Origin: an uncultured Prevotellaceae bacterium
Lineage (GTDB): Bacteria; Bacteroidota; Bacteroidia; Bacteroidales; Bacteroidaceae
Length of the DNA stretch: 64,000 nt
Direction: 5' to 3'
Assembly (NCBI GenBank): GCA_902776665.1
Contig: CACYQZ010000001.1
Coordinates: 1 to 64,000, forward strand
Positions 36,449 to 44,074 of the stretch are shown here, in pieces. The notes under the pieces are model-generated. The model was not told the DNA's origin. It made no database searches and saw only the letters and a program-made list of their open reading frames with translations. The number at the start of each line of letters is the position of its first letter. Within the stretch, counting starts at the first letter, position 1. Both the position numbers and the translations under genes were made by a program.

Positions 36449-36566
36449 CTTAACGGCGTAGGAATACTCAAAGGTACAAGACACCCTGCAAGGAGACCAA
36501 TCCGACCAAACCTGCACTCGTTTCAGAGGCCCTGGGATGACAGCCGGGAAAGACCGGCATTTTTTG
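36449..36566 (+). ncRNA. Candidate small RNA C
   Basis: About 118 nt bounded by the promoter at 36413-36442 and a terminator-like hairpin GCCGG-gaaaga-CCGGC (36543-36558) followed by six T. No start codon with ribosome-binding site and no open frame of note lies inside. CCTGCA occurs twice (near 36484 and 36510). It may be a stand-alone small RNA or a leader that attenuates the GT-like gene starting at 36595. Internal folding is less convincing than for RNAs A, B and D. Confidence 0.5.
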
Positions 36567-36594
36567 AAACTATTTTCTTCAATTCAATATTATT

Positions 36595-37572
36595 ATGGCA
36601 AAGAAAAATGAATCAAAACCTAAGGAGTCTGCAAAGGTCGCCGCTGACACGGCTGCCAATGAGCAGAACACAACAGCGGCTGTGGAAAACACCGCTGCCG
36701 AGAACCAAGAGCCTGCGACTGAATCCGACAATTCAGTGACGCAGGAAGTGAAAAACGCGGCTGCCGCCGTACCCAACGATTCAGTGACGCAGGAAGTGAA
36801 AAACGAGGCTGCCGCCGTACCCGTCACGACGCAGGAAGTGAAAAACGAGGCTGCCGCCGTACCCGTCACGGTGGTGGTGCTGCTGACCAGTCCGGGCAAC
36901 GACGCGCTGATGCTGCGCCACTGCCTGCGCTCGCTGGCGAAGAACCTTTGCGGCGTGAACGCCACGGTGAAGGTGGTGGGAAAAGTGAAACCCTCGTGGC
37001 TCGACGCGGAGTCGTTCATCGAGTGTTCCGACACGACCAACCGCCGCGTGGCCCTCGCCGTCGAGCAGGCCGAAACCGAGCGCATCGTGCTGATGACCGA
37101 CCGAATGCACCTCATTCGTCCCGTCTTGCTGACCGACATCGCCGTGCTCAAAGCCGACGAGAAACCGACCGACACCACGAAGATGCTGGACGAGGTGCTG
37201 CCCGGAAAGAAGTTCTACAACTTCGACGTGCAGATGCCCGTGATGCTGCTGCGCTCGCTGCTCAAGCCAATCCTCGAATATGCCGAAAAAGAGCTCAAGC
37301 CCGGCTTCGATATTCCGACGGTGTTTTTCAACCTGCTCTATCAGGGCTTCCTACCCATCATCGTCAATTGGTCCAGCGACGGATGGGTGTTGCCCGTCGT
37401 CAGCTCCAACCCCGACCAGAAGAAAGTCGAGAAGTTCCTCGAGACGAAGAAGTTCATCTATTTCTTCGAGTCGGCCGAGGGCGAGCGCATCGTTTCGACG
37501 ATGAAGTTCCTCACACCCGACCCCACCGAGTTTGAAGCCGACGTGAAGAATGCGAATCCAGTCGAGGATTGA
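36595..37572 (+). CDS. GT-A/Stealth-like putative glycosyltransferase with repeat-rich N-terminus
   Basis: A 325-residue protein. Residues 1-90 are low complexity with three copies of a QEVKNEAAAVP repeat. From residue 93, TVVVLLTSPGNDALMLRHCLRSL begins a Rossmann-like domain; RIVLMTDRMHLIRPVLLTDIA resembles the metal-binding segment of phage and Stealth-type sugar transferases (usually NDDHFFL or NDDMFLL), with TDR in place of NDD; GFDIPTVFFNLL matches a downstream segment of that group. The loss of the second Asp may mean a weak or dead enzyme. It lies among head genes, so it may act on or sit in the virion. Assignment is tentative. Confidence 0.5.
   Translation: MAKKNESKPKESAKVAADTAANEQNTTAAVENTAAENQEPATESDNSVTQEVKNAAAAVPNDSVTQEVKNEAAAVPVTTQEVKNEAAAVPVTVVVLLTSPGNDALMLRHCLRSLAKNLCGVNATVKVVGKVKPSWLDAESFIECSDTTNRRVALAVEQAETERIVLMTDRMHLIRPVLLTDIAVLKADEKPTDTTKMLDEVLPGKKFYNFDVQMPVMLLRSLLKPILEYAEKELKPGFDIPTVFFNLLYQGFLPIIVNWSSDGWVLPVVSSNPDQKKVEKFLETKKFIYFFESAEGERIVSTMKFLTPDPTEFEADVKNANPVED
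36731..36867. repeat. Three tandem 42-48-bp repeats in the GT-like gene
   Basis: Units at 36731-36778, 36779-36825 and 36826-36867 share GCAGGAAGTGAAAAACG and GCTGCCGCCGTACCC. All unit lengths keep the frame, so copy number can vary linker length without breaking the protein. Confidence 0.85.
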
Positions 37573-38095
37573 ATTCCACAAACCGAACACGACAACTGCC
37601 CCCGACGCGGTTGAAAAACTGCGGGGCCAGCGAAAGCTCAGAGAGGAATTTCCCTTTCTGGGCTCTCCGTCGTGTCCGGTGGAACTCAAAGCCCTCGTCG
37701 CCGACCGCATCACGGCCTACCACGCCTACCGCGAGCATTATCCGAAGCTATTCCTCGCATCGACACCCGAGGAATGTCGCGTCGTGGCAGGAAAAGTGGT
37801 CGAGGCATACATCGAGAACCGCCGCGTCTGGGAAGAGTTGAACCACTACAAGCAATATGGCCGAATCTTGGGACACCACCCCATTTTCCGCCACTTCTCG
37901 AACCTTCGGAAAGTGCGTGCGATGTCGCTGCGAGACCTGCTGCGACGCGAGCAACAGGTGAAGAACAACATCTGGCGCGTCCAGTCGGAAATGAAGAAAA
38001 ACCCCGATTCCAATCTGACGCAGGCACGAATCGACCGACTGCGAGGCTATCAGGCCGAACTCGCTGAAATACGACGGCAGCTGGGCGATGACTGA
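37550..38095 (+). CDS. Hypothetical phage protein, helical
   Basis: A 181-residue basic, mostly helical protein (MRIQSRIEFHKPNTTTAPDAV...) overlapping the previous gene by 23 bp and the next by 8 bp. The C-terminal half (LRDLLRREQQVKNNIWRVQ) looks like a coiled coil. It lies at the start of a packed run that leads to the terminase; a packaging or head role is likely but unproven. Confidence 0.65.
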   Translation: MRIQSRIEFHKPNTTTAPDAVEKLRGQRKLREEFPFLGSPSCPVELKALVADRITAYHAYREHYPKLFLASTPEECRVVAGKVVEAYIENRRVWEELNHYKQYGRILGHHPIFRHFSNLRKVRAMSLRDLLRREQQVKNNIWRVQSEMKKNPDSNLTQARIDRLRGYQAELAEIRRQLGDD

Positions 38096-38666
38096 CGGAT
38101 ATTTCGACCTCGCCGACCTCGAAGCGGAACTGTCGCGTAGCAGGCGATTTCTCGACAGCTTCGATGTGGAAATGCTCTTCAAGGTCGATTCACTGAAGCA
38201 ACTCACTCGCCGCCTGCCTCGTCGAGGTGAGATTTTCTTCATCGAAACCACCAAGAGTTTCACGGCATTCACCTTCATTGTCCATGTGCTGAAAGCCGTC
38301 GGCCACATCCATCACCTGTACATCGCCACCTACTCGACCAACGAGCGCATCATCAACGCGCTGCTGCGCTACCGCGATCGAGGACAACTCGAATCCATCC
38401 ACCTGCACATCAGCGAGACACTGCGATTCCGAATGCCCGACATCTACCAACGGCTGCTCGACCTGCGCGACAAAGGAATCCTACAGCTGACCTTCGCGTG
38501 GACGCATAAAAAAGTCACCTGCATGGACACGCCACAAGGCGCATTCGTCGTCGAAGGGAGCGGAAACTACGGAGAAAACGCACTCGAAGAGCAATACATA
38601 TTCATCCAATCAGAGAAAGTCTATGAATTTCGATCTGGTCAAGTTCCAAGAGCAAAACCCCAGTAG
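38088..38666 (+). CDS. Phage protein with PLD-like C-terminal motif
   Basis: A 192-residue protein. Strands such as EIFFIETTKSFTAFTFIV and HHLYIATYSTNERII suggest an alpha/beta fold. Near the end, GAFVVEGSGNYGENALEEQYI resembles the HxK-less N/E part of phospholipase D-like proteins seen in phages near the terminase. Overlaps both neighbours. Role unknown. Confidence 0.6.
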   Translation: MTDGYFDLADLEAELSRSRRFLDSFDVEMLFKVDSLKQLTRRLPRRGEIFFIETTKSFTAFTFIVHVLKAVGHIHHLYIATYSTNERIINALLRYRDRGQLESIHLHISETLRFRMPDIYQRLLDLRDKGILQLTFAWTHKKVTCMDTPQGAFVVEGSGNYGENALEEQYIFIQSEKVYEFRSGQVPRAKPQ

Positions 38667-39000
38667 CGGACCGATGCCCGACTGGATTTCCCGAATAGAT
38701 GTCGAGGAATACGAGCGACTCGCCGGCATCGGCTATCAGCCCAAGCAGATAGCGATGTACTACCGAATACCCTACTGGGAGTTCCTCGCATGGTTTAATT
38801 TTCCCTTCTCGCCCCTCTCCTACCATTTCAAGCGCGGCCAACTGCTGCAGTCGGCCAAAGAGGGAATGACAATGGCTGCCGACGCCATCAGCGGAACCAA
38901 CGCAACGCAAGCCCAGCGGTGGGATAAACAACGGAAAAGCCGCTCACTATCGACCGCCATCGACGAAATCTGCTTTCCCGAACTTGAAATGGAGGTATAG
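38623..39000 (+). CDS. Putative small DNA-binding packaging protein
   Basis: A 125-residue protein overlapping the previous gene by 44 bp. YERLAGIGYQPKQIAMYYRIP has the helix-turn-helix pattern (ligand: GYQPKQIAMYY) found in small terminase-type proteins. Together with the next gene it lies directly before the large terminase. Confidence 0.6.
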   Translation: MNFDLVKFQEQNPSSGPMPDWISRIDVEEYERLAGIGYQPKQIAMYYRIPYWEFLAWFNFPFSPLSYHFKRGQLLQSAKEGMTMAADAISGTNATQAQRWDKQRKSRSLSTAIDEICFPELEMEV

Positions 39001-39002
39001 CC

Positions 39003-39644
39003 ATGACGAAATTCAAAGAATCGTGCTTCGACCGCCTGCAAGACTACGCCCAAGAGGGCTTCAAAGGCGAACTCAGCGAATACGAGCAGAACTACTACAA
39101 CGCACTGCTCGCACAACTCGGCGTCTATCGGAAGTATGGCCGAATGAAAGCCATCCACTTCCTCATGGTCAAACCATTCTCGTGCAGCCGACGAACGGCC
39201 ACGCGAATGTTCGACGAAGCCGTCAATCTGTTCTACGCCGACGATGGCGTGACACGACAGGCATGGCGAAATCTGATGTTCGAAGAAGTGCGAAACGCCG
39301 CGCTCTCCATCCTCAAAACCGAAGGCCTCACAACCGACGACCTCGAAACCTACCGCCGAATGATGGAGTCGGCCTACAAGTTCAAGCAACTCGACCAACC
39401 CGACCCCGAACAGCACGATTCACCGGCCTTGCACCGAGAAATCAAGGTCTATGACCTCACCGGCAAGCGCCTCGGCCTGCCCAACATCGACCGAAACGAA
39501 GTTGCCGCCCTCATCGACCGCCTCGACATCAACGAAACCGAGCGCGAGCGCATACGCGTCGATGCCGGAGTTAAACCCATCGACATCGACAAAGTCATCG
39601 ACAACACCATCGCCATCGCCAATGACCAGACCGACGAAAATTGA
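39003..39644 (+). CDS. Putative small terminase subunit
   Basis: A 213-residue protein, 2 bp after the previous gene and overlapping the large terminase by 23 bp. It is helical, with a central basic part (SCSRRTATRMFDEAVNLF) and an acidic C-terminus (NETERERIRVDAGVKPIDID). Position before the large terminase and size fit a small terminase that recognises packaging sites; no family motif is certain. Confidence 0.6.
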   Translation: MTKFKESCFDRLQDYAQEGFKGELSEYEQNYYNALLAQLGVYRKYGRMKAIHFLMVKPFSCSRRTATRMFDEAVNLFYADDGVTRQAWRNLMFEEVRNAALSILKTEGLTTDDLETYRRMMESAYKFKQLDQPDPEQHDSPALHREIKVYDLTGKRLGLPNIDRNEVAALIDRLDINETERERIRVDAGVKPIDIDKVIDNTIAIANDQTDEN

Positions 39645-41364
39645 CCGCACAGCCGACAACGTCGAACTGCGCTACATGAACTGGACGACGCAACTGCTCA
39701 ACCTCTGTATGCCCTGGTCGTGTTGGTGGTTCGCAGGTCGCGCCAGCGCGAAAACCACACAACTACTCGCCGAACGGCTCAAACAAGCCGTCGCAGAGTG
39801 TCCGGGCGCACCCTTCGCGTGGATAGCCGACACCTATTCCAACCTACACCAGAACGTCATCCCATCGCTGCTCGAAGGTCTGCGATTTCTCGGGTGGGAA
39901 GATGGCCGAGAGTTCGTCATCGACAAACAACCGCCCGAAGCGTGGCGGCGACAAATGTACAACGTCGTGTCGCACTTCAAGCACACCATGACCTTCTACA
40001 ACGGCGTAACCGTCACCTTCTTCTCGCTCGACCGTCCATCCATCGGTGCCGGACGATCATTCGTCGCCGTCTTCGGCGATGAAATCAAGTATTGGAAAGA
40101 GGAAAATTTTACAAATATCCTCAAAACCGTGCGTGGCTACTACGCACGCTACGGCAACAATCCATGGTACCGCGCCCGAACTTTCACCACCGACCTGCCC
40201 AACCCGAATCATATCGGCGAATACGATTGGTGCTACAAGATAGTGAACACAATGGACCGCGAACGAGTCAAACTTCTCATCAAAGTTTCACTCGTCTATA
40301 ACGAAGTGCGCTCGCAATACGCCGTGCAGCTGCAACAACTCCGCAAACTTGAAGCACTCAATGCGTCTTCAGCCGACATCGCCCGCGTCAGAAAGAAACT
40401 TACAGACGCCGAAAGGCTCATGATACGGTGGCACGAACGCTGGGTGAAAGCACGGCAGCGCGTCACCATGGCCATGATTTCATCGTCGTTCGTCAATATC
40501 GACGTGCTCGGCACCGAATTCTTTGAAGACGAACAGGCCGAGTCGCTCGAAGGCTTCGCCACCAACATCCTATCGATACGGCCACGCCTCGCCGCCAACC
40601 AAAAGTTCTACCCAACCCTAACCGCCGACAACTTCTTCGCCGACGGCTACGACAATAGCGCAATAGACAGAAACGAATACGGTTGGAAGGAGGATTGCAG
40701 CGTACTCAAATACCTCGACAAAAACCAAATCATCGAGGGAGGAATGGACGCAGGTAATATGCTCTCGATGGTATTCGGCCAACGCAATGGCCGAGAATAC
40801 CGCCTGCTCAAAGAAATATTCACCATTTCGCCACAGACAGAGCGCGACCTTGCCGATAAGTTCCTGGCCTACTTCAAGCCCCATCGCTTGAAAGTCTTGC
40901 GGTTGTATTACGACCGTGCCATGAACTCGTATCAGAAACAACGTGCCGACATGGCCACCAAAATCAAGCAGGCCATCGAGCGCGATGCCGATGGTAAGTC
41001 CACCGGCTGGCGCGTCATCCTCATGTCACGCGGACAGGGCGACATCTATTCCGATGTGGAATACCGCTTCTTTATTGCCTTGCTCGCCGGGCAACTGCGC
41101 GACCGCCTCTTCTCTTTCATTATCGACCGTCACAACTGCGAATATACCAAGGCAGAAATGGAAAACTGCCCCACCAAGGTATCGAAAGACAGGTTTAATC
41201 GCGACGTGATTCGCAAGGAGAAGAAAGGCGACAAACTGCCATTCGACCGCTTGCCTCGCGAGTCCAGCAACTTGACCGATGCCGTCAAGTACCTGCTAAT
41301 GCGGCCTGAATGGATTGCCGTGTGGAGCAAGTCAGGTGGGATTGCGTCGCCCAGTCCGAGGTAG
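39622..41364 (+). CDS. Large terminase subunit
   Basis: A 580-residue DNA-packaging ATPase-nuclease. Walker A-like WWFAGRASAKTTQLL (GRASAKTT) at about residues 33-47 and Walker B FVAVFGDEIKYW are followed by a C-terminal RNase H-like nuclease with acidic residues in IIEGGMDAGNMLSMVFG and VLRLYYDRAMNSY. The start at ATG 39622 (MTRPTKIDRT) is preferred over an in-frame start 171 bp earlier, which would encode a Ser/Thr/Pro-rich artefact over the small-terminase gene. A strong terminator follows. Confidence 0.88.
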   Translation: MTRPTKIDRTADNVELRYMNWTTQLLNLCMPWSCWWFAGRASAKTTQLLAERLKQAVAECPGAPFAWIADTYSNLHQNVIPSLLEGLRFLGWEDGREFVIDKQPPEAWRRQMYNVVSHFKHTMTFYNGVTVTFFSLDRPSIGAGRSFVAVFGDEIKYWKEENFTNILKTVRGYYARYGNNPWYRARTFTTDLPNPNHIGEYDWCYKIVNTMDRERVKLLIKVSLVYNEVRSQYAVQLQQLRKLEALNASSADIARVRKKLTDAERLMIRWHERWVKARQRVTMAMISSSFVNIDVLGTEFFEDEQAESLEGFATNILSIRPRLAANQKFYPTLTADNFFADGYDNSAIDRNEYGWKEDCSVLKYLDKNQIIEGGMDAGNMLSMVFGQRNGREYRLLKEIFTISPQTERDLADKFLAYFKPHRLKVLRLYYDRAMNSYQKQRADMATKIKQAIERDADGKSTGWRVILMSRGQGDIYSDVEYRFFIALLAGQLRDRLFSFIIDRHNCEYTKAEMENCPTKVSKDRFNRDVIRKEKKGDKLPFDRLPRESSNLTDAVKYLLMRPEWIAVWSKSGGIASPSPR

Positions 41365-41458
41365 CATTTTTGCAAAATCCTATTATCATATATCCGAAAA
41401 TAGTCGATTGGCTGCAATCGCAAGAAGAAATCGGCGCGGCTCGTGCCGAAACGTGCGG

Positions 41459-41496
41459 AAGTCGGCGTCAAAATGGGATTTTGTCGCCGACTTTTT
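41459..41496 (+). terminator. Terminator of the packaging operon
   Basis: AAGTCGGCG (41459-41467) with CGCCGACTT (41485-41493) and inner AAAAT/ATTTT pairing, followed by T. A second small hairpin GCCCG-TTTT-CGGGC lies near 41550. The rest of 41365-41632 shows no gene. Confidence 0.85.
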
Positions 41497-41632
41497 CCTT
41501 GTTTTCGGGGTTTTCTTTGATTTGGTGGGGAAATTGGAAAAAATTTTCGCCCGTTTTCGGGCTTACTTCGACCCAAAAACGTGCGATTTTTTCTTCTACT
41601 GATGGGGGGATGTGTTAAAAAATGGGGGATTC

Positions 41633-41686
41633 ATATACATATTCGGTGTTTCATGTATATTTTTTCGCGATTTTTATGTATATTTG
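41633..41686 (+). promoter_or_regulatory. Operator array and minus-7 box of the lipoprotein gene
   Basis: ATATACAT at 41633-41640 and ATGTATAT at 41653-41660 form an inverted pair, and ATGTATAT returns at 41676-41683, overlapping the minus-7 box TATATTTG (41679-41686). Sites covering the minus-33 and minus-7 positions suggest repression in the lysogen or by a host factor. Confidence 0.6.
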
Positions 41687-41712
41687 CATCGTACTATTTT
41701 TTTTTGACGTTT

Positions 41713-42054
41713 ATGAAAAGATGGATTTTTATTTTCGCGCTTGTTGTTGGTATGGCGAGTTGCGGTGAGAAGCAGAACTCGGAGGCGGTGCGTCGTGCCA
41801 AGTTCCAGACGCAGATTCTCAAAGAAACGGAAGCCGACATGCAGGGGAACAGCATCAAACTGTCGATTCGTGGCAAGGATGTTCGGTTGTTTCGCGGCAT
41901 GGGGTATGACGATGTGACGGCCGAGATTGGGCAGCCGGACAAAGGCGGTATGAGCATCAACACGGGCGAGATTCGTTCGGTGAGCTATGAGGGTGGCAAG
42001 GTGACGCTGATGTTTACGCTCGACGTTCTGACGGCCTGGATTGTGATGCCATAG
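41713..42054 (+). CDS. Phage-encoded lipoprotein
   Basis: A 113-residue secreted lipoprotein. The signal peptide MKRWIFIFALVVGMASCGEK ends in a lipobox (GMASC) whose Cys would be lipidated. The mature part (about 95 residues) contains LRIRGKDVRLFRGMGYDD-like strands (SIRGKDVRLFRG) resembling a small beta-fold, but no family is certain. It has its own promoter and operators, between terminase and antirestriction genes, like a moron. Superinfection exclusion at the cell surface is a reasonable guess. Confidence 0.78.
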   Translation: MKRWIFIFALVVGMASCGEKQNSEAVRRAKFQTQILKETEADMQGNSIKLSIRGKDVRLFRGMGYDDVTAEIGQPDKGGMSINTGEIRSVSYEGGKVTLMFTLDVLTAWIVMP

Positions 42055-42691
42055 TGGTTTGCGCCGTGTTTTCCGCTCGGCAGGCTTCGTTTCTTACGCG
42101 CTTCATTGTTTTTGCGTTCTCCACACGTTCTGATTGTGGTCTTTCGCTTTTTTCGTTGTTTCGATGGGCGAATGTTGGTTGATGGGTGTCGATTCTGATT
42201 CTCGGTGATTGGATTTAGGTTTCGGCTTGGTCGCGGGATTCGGCGACCGAGTGCTGCGCATCGGCTTTCTTCGCGGAATGACTTGGGATGTCCTCGCCAG
42301 GCATGGTGATGGATGTTCTTTTTTTTTGTTGGTTCTCGGCTGCTTGTTGCCTGTTGGCCGCGTCGCGTGTTTGTGTTGGTGGTGGGTGTGTGCCTCTGTT
42401 TGTTTTTTTTGTTGTCATTCGTTCTGCTGCCGGCTTTTGTTTTTCCTTTGCAAATTTACGGCAAAGGGAGTTCTGCAAGTACCATCGCGTGCTTGCGCTT
42501 TCCTTGATTATTACTTCGGATTTTTCCGACACGCTTTCCTGATTTTTGTCGTGCCGAAAAAATAAGGTTTTTCAGAAAATTCCTTGAAATTCCTTGCACT
42601 TTCCACTCCCTGATTTTGCTTCGTTTGTTTGGCATCGTAAAAATTTCAAGCTGGCAACAGCGTATGTCTAACATTCAAAAAACTAAAAATT
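42055..42691. other. 637-bp gene-poor stretch with strong T/G bias
   Basis: The plus strand is rich in T and G and poor in A, unlike the coding regions around it. Plus-strand open frames here are hydrophobic and Cys-rich (FFVGSRLLVACW type) and look like artefacts of the bias. The minus strand has a TAAATTTG box (42458-42451) and a 67-codon frame from 42418 (MTTKKTNRGTHPPP...) with an AAAGGAAAAA site ahead of it, of low-complexity Thr/Gln/Lys composition. I do not call it a gene. No terminator was found at the lipoprotein end. Confidence 0.5.
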
Positions 42692-42925
42692 ATGGTACAC
42701 ACCGTTTTCAATTCACAAATCGAGACCGGCCTTCGGTCAAACAAGAAGTCGAGTTACATGTTCAGTGAGAACATTTATTCCATCACCGTGACTGGCGAGG
42801 ATGGGGAGTATTTCACCTGCGAAGTGATGGCCGAATCGAGCGCAGCTGCTTGCTCGGTGGCCGAGGATTTGGCCCGCGACGTGATGCCTGACATCGCTTA
42901 TATCACCGTGAATTTCATGAATTGA
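42692..42925 (+). CDS. Small hypothetical phage protein
   Basis: A 77-residue protein (MVHTVFNSQIETGLRSNKKSSYMF...) with an A-rich ribosome-binding site. TFTV-type strands and a helix (AAACSVAEDLARDVM) suggest a small alpha/beta fold like proteins that accompany ArdC-type genes. It lies 43 bp before the antirestriction gene and is probably co-transcribed. Confidence 0.7.
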   Translation: MVHTVFNSQIETGLRSNKKSSYMFSENIYSITVTGEDGEYFTCEVMAESSAAACSVAEDLARDVMPDIAYITVNFMN

Positions 42926-42968
42926 CACGCATCAACCTTATTTATTCACCCTTAAAAAATTCAAAGTT

Positions 42969-43958
42969 ATGAAAGTTTCAGATCACAATCAGAAAGTGTT
43001 GGAGAAGTTCGCCGCTATGATGGTGGCGCGTATGGAAGAAATGAAGGCTTCCGAGTGGAAAAAGGGCTGGATTGCCCGTACTTACGGCGGCGGTCCGGTG
43101 AATGTCGAGGGTCGTTCTTACAGCGGCGGCAACGCCTTCATGCTGATGCTCGACTCGTCGATGAACGACTACGAATGGCCGATTTACTGCACGCTGAAGC
43201 AGTTGAACCGGCTTGGCTGCCACGTCAATAAGGGCGCGACGTCGATGCCCGTGATATTCTGGGACTACCAGTATATCGGTCCTTACGACTGGAAGATTAC
43301 GCCCGAACAGTATCGTTCGCTTGACAGCGAGGCTCAGAAGTTGTATCGTCTGAGCGGCTTCCTGAAGTCGTACAATGTGTTCAACATTGACCAGACGAAT
43401 TTCTTTGAGAAGCAGCCCGAAAAGGCGGCTGCCTTGACGAAGCTGTTCAACAAGCCTTGCGAAGCCTCGGACTCGAAGGGCATGTACGAGAACGCCAGCA
43501 TCGACTCGATGTTGTCGGCTCAGTCGTGGATTTGCCCGATTGAGCTCTCGAAGACTCAGAACGCGTTTTACTCTCCGGGTTCGGATTCGATTACGGTTCC
43601 TGAGAAGCGTCGCTTCAAGCAGGGTCGCAAGAAGGCCGACGTGTTCCGTGACGGCATGGAGTTCTACGCCACGCTGTTGCACGAAATGGTTCACTCGACG
43701 GGCACGCCCGAGCGTCTGAACCGCAACACTGGGAAGCGTTTCGGCGACAATCTCTACGCGAAGGAAGAGTTGGTTGCCGAACTGGGTGCTGCCCGTGTTG
43801 GTCAGGAACTGGGCTTCGACAAGCGCATTCTCGATAACAACGCGGCTTATCTTGACGGCTGGATTTCGTCCTTGAAGCAAGAGCCGAAGTTCATCCTGTC
43901 GCTGATGGGCGACGTCGATAAGGCTTCGCGCATGATTCTCGAGAAGTTGGCTGCCTGA
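42969..43958 (+). CDS. ArdC-type antirestriction protein with zinc metallopeptidase domain
   Basis: A 329-residue protein. The N-terminal half has the ssDNA-binding ArdC-N pattern (NAFMLMLDSSMNDYEWPIYCTLKQLNRLGCHVNKGA, seen as YCTLKQLNRLG and KGATSMPVIFW). The C-terminal half is a zincin-like MPTase domain with HEMVH (HExxH zinc site) in LLHEMVHSTGT and the third ligand region KEELVAELGAA. ArdC proteins protect incoming single-stranded DNA from restriction. With two methyltransferases this gives the phage two layers against restriction. A perfect terminator follows. Confidence 0.88.
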   Translation: MKVSDHNQKVLEKFAAMMVARMEEMKASEWKKGWIARTYGGGPVNVEGRSYSGGNAFMLMLDSSMNDYEWPIYCTLKQLNRLGCHVNKGATSMPVIFWDYQYIGPYDWKITPEQYRSLDSEAQKLYRLSGFLKSYNVFNIDQTNFFEKQPEKAAALTKLFNKPCEASDSKGMYENASIDSMLSAQSWICPIELSKTQNAFYSPGSDSITVPEKRRFKQGRKKADVFRDGMEFYATLLHEMVHSTGTPERLNRNTGKRFGDNLYAKEELVAELGAARVGQELGFDKRILDNNAAYLDGWISSLKQEPKFILSLMGDVDKASRMILEKLAA

Positions 43959-43981
43959 TGGCTGCCTTCATCTTTTCATCG

Positions 43982-44016
43982 GATAAGCAGGTTGAAAACC
44001 TGCTTATCTTCTTGTG
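43982..44016 (+). terminator. Terminator after the ArdC gene
   Basis: GATAAGCAGGTT (43982-43993) and AACCTGCTTATC (43997-44008) form a perfect 12-bp stem with a GAA loop, then TTCTTGTG. Confidence 0.85.
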
Positions 44017-44020
44017 TCCT

Positions 44021-44050
44021 TTTGTTTTGTGCTTTCTCGTTGTATCTTTG
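44021..44050 (+). promoter_or_regulatory. Promoter of the tail operon
   Basis: TTTG at 44021-44024, 18 bp, TATCTTTG at 44043-44050. The tape measure gene begins at 44075. Confidence 0.78.
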
Positions 44051-44074
44051 TCGGCGAATTAAAAATAACAGAAT

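Noticed and set aside
39451..39621. N-terminal extension of the large terminase
   Set aside because: It would encode a Ser/Thr/Pro-rich stretch over the small-terminase gene; ATG 39622 gives the expected start.
41310..41618. Open frames after the terminase
   Set aside because: They run through a strong terminator and lack start signals.
42209..42565. Hydrophobic 118-codon plus-strand frame
   Set aside because: It arises from T/G-rich sequence, has no ribosome-binding site, and looks like an artefact.
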